Shown here piece after piece: positions 7,034 to 11,326 of a DNA stretch of 11,326 nucleotides. Position numbers and translations under genes: made by a program. The notes beneath the pieces are model-generated. The model was not told the origin of the DNA and searched no databases. It was given only the letters and a program-made list of their open reading frames with translations. How positions within the stretch are numbered: the stretch's first letter is position 1; each line of letters begins with the position of its first letter. Source of the DNA: an uncultured Campylobacter sp. (GTDB taxonomy: Bacteria > Campylobacterota > Campylobacteria > Campylobacterales > Campylobacteraceae); contig CALISV010000249.1 of assembly GCA_938041615.1 (NCBI GenBank), forward strand, positions 1 through 11,326, in the 5' to 3' direction.

Positions 7034-7051
7034 TGATATAATAATAAGGAG
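7034..7051 (+). promoter_or_regulatory. TGATATAAT box and ribosome-binding site of the LysR gene
   Basis: TGATATAAT at 7034-7042 is an exact extended -10, and AAGGAG at 7046-7051 is a strong ribosome-binding site with 6-base spacing to the ATG at 7058, which fixes the start. The two are too close to work together. Transcription from this -10 would begin near 7049, inside AAGGAG. Either the -10 match is fortuitous and an upstream box such as TACAAT (7005-7010) is used, or the mRNA has a leader of only about 9 bases. Confidence 0.45.
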
Positions 7052-7057
7052 TCCGAC

Positions 7058-7930
7058 ATGATCAATGATTTTAGTAAATTTTATACCTTTATGGAGATAG
7101 TGAAAGAAAGAAGTTTCTCAAAAGCCTCAAGAGCGCTGGGGATCTCGCAGCCCGCAGTTACTTTGCAGATGAAAAAGCTTGAGGAGATGCTCCAAACTAC
7201 GCTAATAATGCGTAAGAAAAACGGCATCGTCCTAACTCACGAGGGCGAGAAATTTTATAAACTCTGTACTCAGTTCGAAAGCGCTATGTTTCGCTTTAAA
7301 GACGAGCTGTCGCGCATAAAAACGGACAAAGTACCGCTAGTTATCGCCACCACGCAGCTCATCGCCGAGGCGGTCATCTCGATACTGCTAGATAAAATCT
7401 CGCAAAGCGTAGGCAGCGAGCTAGATATCAGGATAAAGGAGCAAAACGAGCTCATAAACTACCTAAAAGACCGCCGCAGCGACATCGCCATCATCCTGGA
7501 GCAGTCGCTTGATAGCAGCTTGCTCGTTAAAAAGCTATTTGACTACGAGCTGATTTTGGTTTCAAATAAAAAAATCGCCGAGAGCGTGAAGCCTGAGGAA
7601 CTTATCAAGTTTAAATTTATCAAAGATAGGACGCGAACTTATCTGGATGATATCTTGCATAAGCACGGCGTGGACGCGCATGCGCTTGACGTGGCGTATT
7701 CGCTAGACGGTTCGATAATGGTCTGCCGCGCGTTGGCGTCAAACCATGCCGATACGTACGTGGCGTTTTTGCCGAGATTTTTGATCGAAAACGAGCTAAA
7801 AAACGGCAGGCTGTTTGAGATAAACATCTCTAAATTTAAGCTCACTCGCTCGGTTTATGCCGCTGCGTTAAAAGAAAACGAGGAAGTGCTGCATAAATTT
7901 TTAAAGATCAAGACGAGCTTTAATTTTTAA
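7058..7930 (+). CDS. LysR-family transcriptional regulator
   Basis: A 290-residue LysR-type regulator. The N-terminal winged helix-turn-helix is clear: FYTFMEIVKERSFSKASRALG, then the recognition helix SQPAVTLQMKKLE (residues 30-42) and the LTHEGEKFY wing segment. The linker helix reaches about residue 88. The remaining 200 residues show the periplasmic-binding-protein-like effector domain (VPLVIATTQLIAEAVISILL, DIAIILEQS, FDYELILVSNKK). The effector is not readable from sequence. It is transcribed away from the helicase and towards the TonB-dependent receptor (convergent), so adjacency gives no direct sign that it controls the receptor. Family is certain; target is unknown. Confidence 0.93.
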   Translation: MINDFSKFYTFMEIVKERSFSKASRALGISQPAVTLQMKKLEEMLQTTLIMRKKNGIVLTHEGEKFYKLCTQFESAMFRFKDELSRIKTDKVPLVIATTQLIAEAVISILLDKISQSVGSELDIRIKEQNELINYLKDRRSDIAIILEQSLDSSLLVKKLFDYELILVSNKKIAESVKPEELIKFKFIKDRTRTYLDDILHKHGVDAHALDVAYSLDGSIMVCRALASNHADTYVAFLPRFLIENELKNGRLFEINISKFKLTRSVYAAALKENEEVLHKFLKIKTSFNF

Positions 7931-7935
7931 TTCGC

Positions 7936-7953
7936 TTTAGCGCGGACGCTAAA
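7936..7953 (+). terminator. weak hairpin after the LysR gene
   Basis: A 7-bp stem (TTTAGCG with CGCTAAA) and 4-base loop begin 6 bases after the LysR stop. It is followed only by TTTGACTAAAATCGG, without a proper T-run. It might be a weak terminator; the stronger hairpin at 8118-8138 could also serve this gene. Confidence 0.35.
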
Positions 7954-8117
7954 TTTGACTAAAATCGGTCTTTGTGCCGCGTAAATTTAAAATACTCTTG
8001 CACAAATTTGGCGCAAAATATCCTTGCCGAACCTGGAGATGATCTTGGTTTGGCGATTTTATAACTTCCAAATTTACGGTCAAATTTGAATGGAAAGTAT
8101 ATAAGAATAAAAGCAAG

Positions 8118-8138
8118 AGACGGGCAAAGAGCCCGTCT
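8118..8138 (-). terminator. hairpin terminator of the receptor gene
   Basis: A perfect 8-bp stem, AGACGGGC (8118-8125) and GCCCGTCT (8131-8138), encloses a 5-base loop and lies 15 bases beyond the receptor stop codon. Downstream on the minus strand it is T-rich but interrupted (CTTGCTTTTATTC). It may act for both convergent genes, but orientation and distance fit the receptor best. Confidence 0.7.
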
Positions 8139-8152
8139 GAATAAAATGCGGT

Positions 8153-11113
8153 TTAGAACGTAAATTCCCAGTTTAGTCTGAAATTTCTGCCCGCCGAGTA
8201 GAAGCGATTGATACCTAAACCAGTGGTTCTATCGATCATGTTCATGGTGCCAAACGGCCTGATGGAGCGTGCAGCGTCCCAAGTGATGTATTTTTCGTTG
8301 GTTAGGTTGTAAACGCCCAGTCTAAACGTCAAATTTTTAATCGGGCGCACGTAAGTTACGACATCTACTAGGGTGTAGGCGTTGCTTCGCCATTTAGAGT
8401 GGCTGTTTGTATTGTACGGGTTGCCGTATGGGTCGGTGTCTAGGCGCCAGAACATATTATAGGTGTCTTTTGCTTTTTTAGATGCGACGTTAGTTACATA
8501 GATATCGGCGCCGAATTTATCCGCCGGGCTTGCGTAGCCTAGACCATAGATCGCAGTGGTCGGCTGTATGGCGTTCATCGGTACTTTGCCGTCGTTATCG
8601 GTTTGTACTCTGCCTTTTTGCATTGTTAGCTTGTAGCTAGCGTGAAAGCCCTTTAGCGAGTCTGAAATTTGACCGAAATGTAACATAGAGTTTATCTCAA
8701 AGCCGCGTACGGTAGCCTTGCTGCGGTTTACGTTGCCGTATAGCGCAAAAGGTATGGTGTTGCCGCCGCCGCCAGTGGCGTAGCTTTTAGTGCCTAGAGA
8801 TATTAGGTCGATAAAGTTATCGTATTTGGTCTCAAAAAAGCTAGTTGTTATAAAGCTTTTATCCTCATGCAGCGTCAATGCAAGCTCTTTTGTCTTAGCT
8901 ATTTCAGGTTTTAGATCCGGATTTGGCTGGATGGTAAAATCAGGATGCTTAAACGCCAAATATAGCTCGTCCGAAGTCGGCGCTCTAAAGCCTTTGGAGT
9001 ATTTTAGCTGTATCCTAAAGTAATCCAGCGGATCGATATCGGCTCCGATGGCATAAGAGCTATTCGTAAATTTTTTATCCCTAGCGATGTATTTTATATT
9101 TGCCAGCGCGTTATTAGGTGCTTCTTGTTTCCATGCGTCGTGGGCTATTTTCCACTCGTCTCTATCTGCGTAGTCCCACCATTTTGGCTCCGGGCTAGGA
9201 TTATACGGTACGAAAAGTCCTAGCACCATATCGTCCGGGATTTTAGGCGTAGAGCCCGGGACGTAGTTTGGTTTATATTTTATCTTGTCGTAGCGGTAGC
9301 CCAAATTTATCCCCAGCCAGTCGTTTACGCGCATATCGTCGTTTAGATACAAAGCGCCTTCTTTTGTTTTAACCGGGATTAAAAAAGACGTTAGCGGCTC
9401 GGTTCTAGGGCAAAGCGCGTAAAGTAGCGTTAGCGGAGCGTTTTCGCATGTATACGGAGTGCCGGTAAAATCCGTGCCTAGCGTCTTAGGCGCCCACCAC
9501 CGGCTGCTCGTAGCGTCGTAGCCTTGCTTGTTCGTCATGGATTTTTCGGTTCTAGCCAAGCTTAGTCCGTATGCGATATCGTGCTCTACGTCGCCCGTTT
9601 TGGCGTATTTGTTAAAGTCTAGGTTAAACTGTTTGGTGTTCGTGTCCAGATCGCGCTCTTTCCAGTCGCGGCTTAAGTAGCCCTTGCCGTACGGGGTGAT
9701 TAGGTATCCGCTCTGCGAGCTTTGTTTAAAGGTCTTGCCCGTGCTTGCGTCGGTATAGCTTTTATCTAGTGGAACAGTTGATTTGACGTACTGGTCGGTG
9801 GCGTAGTCGTATTTTAGCACGTCGATATTAGGCTTGGAGCAGTCAAATACCGAGCAGTCAAGCCAAGTGTTGCTTACGTTTTGATTGATGCTAAATTTAT
9901 TCTGATCATGGACGGCTCCTTGGCTATCTACGAGTCTGTTTACCCACGTTAGTCCGCCGTACTGGGGGTCGATTTCCTGTGTTCGTTGCAAAGTTACTTC
10001 GCCGCCGTACTTATCGACAACCTTGTTGTTTTTAACCTGAAGTCCGATAGGATTTGAAATTTCAGCGCAGTTTTCTCCTGCTTGGCAGTGTTCCTCGGTT
10101 CTGGCGCGGGATTTGATTTTTTGGTTGGAGTATGTAAATTTCATCGTATCCCACAACGGAGTTTCGCTAAAATTTTCATAGGCAAAAGCGCGATTTTTCC
10201 TATCCATCATATCGTCGTTGTATCTTAGACCGGTATCTATGATCTCGTCCCTGTTGCTAGAAAGCGTAAGCGTGTATGATAGGTCTTTGCCTTGAGATCG
10301 GTTTTTGTAGGTATCTGACATAAAGGTAAATCTATGCTCCTCGTGAGGCTGGAAGCCTAGCTTAATGAGGCTGCTCGTTTTTTTGATGTAGTACGGGTCG
10401 GCCTTTTCTCTGGTTCTACCCAGTACGCTGTCGTCATAGTCTTTGTAGCCGTAGTTTTCCGTCTCGTGATGTCTGCGCTTGGTTTGTACGGCTAGGATGT
10501 CAAACCACTTAAACCTACCAGCTAGGGTGTGCGAGTGCATGGTTTGATTATCGGCAGTATTATAGCCGCCCTTGTAGCCGTAAAAATAGTCCTTATCTAG
10601 CAAAAGATCCCTTGCGTCTTTTGTTTCAAACATTACAGAGCCACCAAGAGAGCCAGAGCCCGTGCGAACTGAGTCTGCGCCTTTTGAAATAGTTGCTTGT
10701 TTTAGCGTTTCAAATTCCACGCCGTTGCGGGTGTTGTTAAAGTTTCCGTATCCTTCAAATAGCTCCTTAAAGCCTTGCGAGCTTAGCGTTTGGGCTTGAT
10801 GCAGGCCGTCTACCGTGATAGCTACTCGGTTTTCTTCCACGCCTCTTATCGCGTAGCCGCTTTGGCCAAAACGCCCGGCCTCCACCGTCGTTACGCCCGT
10901 TTCGTATCGCACTAGGTCTTTATTGTCAGAGACCTGCGTTTTGGTTAGTTCTTTGGAGCTTTTTACGTTTTGGCCTACCTTTTTTTGCAGCGGATCGCTT
11001 TGCGCCTCCGCTTCGCCGCTAACCGTTACTTCTTTTAGCTCGACTTCGGCCTCTTTTGCATTTAAATTTGACAAAAGAAGCAAAGCGGCAAGAGAAAATT
11101 TAAGATGATTCAT
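8153..11113 (-). CDS. TonB-dependent haem/haemoglobin(-haptoglobin)/transferrin-class outer-membrane receptor
   Basis: A 986-residue TonB-dependent outer-membrane receptor for iron or haem capture. A signal peptide spans residues 1-19 (cleavage after LNA), followed by a TonB box KEVTVSG (27-33). The plug carries YAIRGVEENRVAITVDGL (87-104) and NGVEFETLKQATISKGADS with RTGSGSLGGSVMF (130-162), very like the HgpB/HpuB/TbpA group. The barrel contains the haem-receptor pattern FRAP (709-712), His723 and NPDL (731-734), and the protein ends in an aromatic strand, NWEFTF. Exactly six cysteines occur, in three close pairs (343/349, 420/425, 556/568), probably in outer loops. A Trp-rich stretch lies near residues 643-663. 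The length fits HgpB-like receptors (about 1000) better than HmbR (about 790). No partner lipoprotein, TonB/ExbBD or haem ABC genes are in the window. AAGGA lies 5 bases before ATG. Haemoglobin or haem is the best guess for ligand; transferrin cannot be excluded. Confidence 0.92.
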   Translation of the reverse strand: MNHLKFSLAALLLLSNLNAKEAEVELKEVTVSGEAEAQSDPLQKKVGQNVKSSKELTKTQVSDNKDLVRYETGVTTVEAGRFGQSGYAIRGVEENRVAITVDGLHQAQTLSSQGFKELFEGYGNFNNTRNGVEFETLKQATISKGADSVRTGSGSLGGSVMFETKDARDLLLDKDYFYGYKGGYNTADNQTMHSHTLAGRFKWFDILAVQTKRRHHETENYGYKDYDDSVLGRTREKADPYYIKKTSSLIKLGFQPHEEHRFTFMSDTYKNRSQGKDLSYTLTLSSNRDEIIDTGLRYNDDMMDRKNRAFAYENFSETPLWDTMKFTYSNQKIKSRARTEEHCQAGENCAEISNPIGLQVKNNKVVDKYGGEVTLQRTQEIDPQYGGLTWVNRLVDSQGAVHDQNKFSINQNVSNTWLDCSVFDCSKPNIDVLKYDYATDQYVKSTVPLDKSYTDASTGKTFKQSSQSGYLITPYGKGYLSRDWKERDLDTNTKQFNLDFNKYAKTGDVEHDIAYGLSLARTEKSMTNKQGYDATSSRWWAPKTLGTDFTGTPYTCENAPLTLLYALCPRTEPLTSFLIPVKTKEGALYLNDDMRVNDWLGINLGYRYDKIKYKPNYVPGSTPKIPDDMVLGLFVPYNPSPEPKWWDYADRDEWKIAHDAWKQEAPNNALANIKYIARDKKFTNSSYAIGADIDPLDYFRIQLKYSKGFRAPTSDELYLAFKHPDFTIQPNPDLKPEIAKTKELALTLHEDKSFITTSFFETKYDNFIDLISLGTKSYATGGGGNTIPFALYGNVNRSKATVRGFEINSMLHFGQISDSLKGFHASYKLTMQKGRVQTDNDGKVPMNAIQPTTAIYGLGYASPADKFGADIYVTNVASKKAKDTYNMFWRLDTDPYGNPYNTNSHSKWRSNAYTLVDVVTYVRPIKNLTFRLGVYNLTNEKYITWDAARSIRPFGTMNMIDRTTGLGINRFYSAGRNFRLNWEFTF

Positions 11114-11165
11114 TCCTGTCCTTATTAACGATAGTTTTGATATTCATTTGCTCTTAAATGCGAAA

Positions 11166-11180
11166 TGATAATAAATATTT
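11166..11180. promoter_or_regulatory. candidate Fur box upstream of the receptor
   Basis: TGATAAT-A-AATATTT matches the 7-1-7 Fur pattern TGATAAT-N-ATTATCA with a perfect left half and 4 of 7 positions in the right half. A weaker copy, TGATATT-C-ATTTGCT, lies at 11138-11152. Both lie between the candidate -10 and the receptor start, where Fur-iron would block transcription. AT-rich context lowers the significance, but iron control is what this receptor class leads one to expect. Confidence 0.5.
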
Positions 11181-11181
11181 G

Positions 11182-11187
11182 TTTATA
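11182..11187 (-). promoter_or_regulatory. candidate -10 box of the receptor gene
   Basis: The minus strand reads TATAAA here (in CAAACTATAAACAAA), about 70 bases upstream of the receptor ATG, after an AT-rich stretch. Transcription would start near 11175, inside the candidate Fur box. A second possibility is the TATTAT within the box itself. No convincing -35 is seen, as is common in Campylobacter. Confidence 0.4.
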
Positions 11188-11292
11188 GTTTGATTAAAAG
11201 ATTGGAATTTAATTTAAAAATTATAAATCAATTTTTTATATTAAGAAATAAAAGGGTTGCTGTTGGTAAAACCGGTGCAAATAGGATAATAT

Positions 11293-11306
11293 TTTGCTTA
11301 AGCAAA
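11293..11306. repeat. 14-bp perfect palindrome TTTGCTTAAGCAAA
   Basis: TTTGCTTAAGCAAA is a perfect palindrome near the right edge, about 180 bases upstream of the receptor start, followed by two AAATTT copies. It could be an operator for a dimeric regulator of a gene beyond the edge, or chance in AT-rich DNA. The rest of 11190-11326 shows no gene. Confidence 0.4.
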
Positions 11307-11326
11307 TTTAGTAAATTTAAGATAAA

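Larger units (their letters stand above)
7931..8152. other. convergent intergenic region with AAATTT repeats
   Basis: This 222-base gap lies between the 3' ends of the LysR and receptor genes. It holds a weak hairpin after the LysR stop, five AAATTT copies and the stronger hairpin described separately. No ORF longer than about 16 codons with an ATG and no tRNA-like fold is seen. Confidence 0.6.

Noticed and set aside
7270..7845. Minus-strand frames of 61 and 68 codons opposite the LysR gene
   Set aside because: They are antisense to a complete LysR protein and have no plausible ribosome-binding site or motif.
8040..8090. 16-codon ATG frame in the convergent spacer (MILVWRFYNF...)
   Set aside because: Very short, without a ribosome-binding site, between two terminator-like hairpins.
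8790..9023. Plus-strand 77-codon frame inside the receptor gene
   Set aside because: It is antisense to the FRAP/NPDL region of the receptor, which is clearly coding on the minus strand.
7058..11113. LysR gene and receptor as a dedicated regulatory pair
   Set aside because: The genes converge and do not share a promoter region. The receptor promoter shows a Fur-like site, not an evident LysR dyad, so the link is not supported by the sequence.
1..11326. CRISPR array, insertion sequence, phage or toxin-antitoxin genes
   Set aside because: No regularly spaced long direct repeats, transposase or integrase motifs were seen. The frequent AAATTT copies are irregularly spaced and short.

Overview
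The window looks like Campylobacter chromosome, probably one of the less AT-rich oral species (C. rectus / showae / curvus / concisus type). The gene order helicase - truB - csrA - ispE - smpB - thioredoxin-like - clpS - clpA matches the block I know from C. jejuni (around Cj1101-Cj1108). Other support is the weak -35 / extended -10 promoters and the very high density of AAATTT. The species assignment is inference.

Layout. Positions 1-6893 hold one tight minus-strand gene block, read from right to left: a UvrD/PcrA-type helicase, a possible 45-residue mini-ORF, truB, csrA, ispE, smpB, a 4-oxalocrotonate tautomerase-family protein, a lipoprotein with a CPPC thioredoxin fold, clpS, and the N-terminal half of clpA, which runs off the left edge. 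Most junctions overlap or are within about 12 bases, so the block is probably one operon. It likely starts at an extended -10 promoter near 6930. Its content is housekeeping: DNA repair, tRNA pseudouridylation, global post-transcriptional control (CsrA), isoprenoid synthesis (IspE), ribosome rescue (SmpB) and proteolysis with N-end-rule recognition (ClpS/ClpA).

Positions 7058-7930 hold a plus-strand LysR-type regulator, divergent from the helicase. Positions 8153-11113 hold a large minus-strand TonB-dependent outer-membrane receptor of the haem/haemoglobin(-haptoglobin)/transferrin class, with FRAP...His...NPDL haem-receptor motifs and three close cysteine pairs. It converges with the LysR gene and ends at a hairpin terminator. 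Its upstream region is AT-rich and carries a plausible Fur box over the promoter.

I see no tRNA, rRNA, CRISPR array, insertion sequence or phage gene, and no clearly novel multi-gene system. The most interesting items are the coupled AAATTT-built mini-ORF between the helicase and truB, the window-wide excess of AAATTT, the cysteine-pair architecture of the receptor, and the start/stop-locked truB-csrA-ispE junctions.
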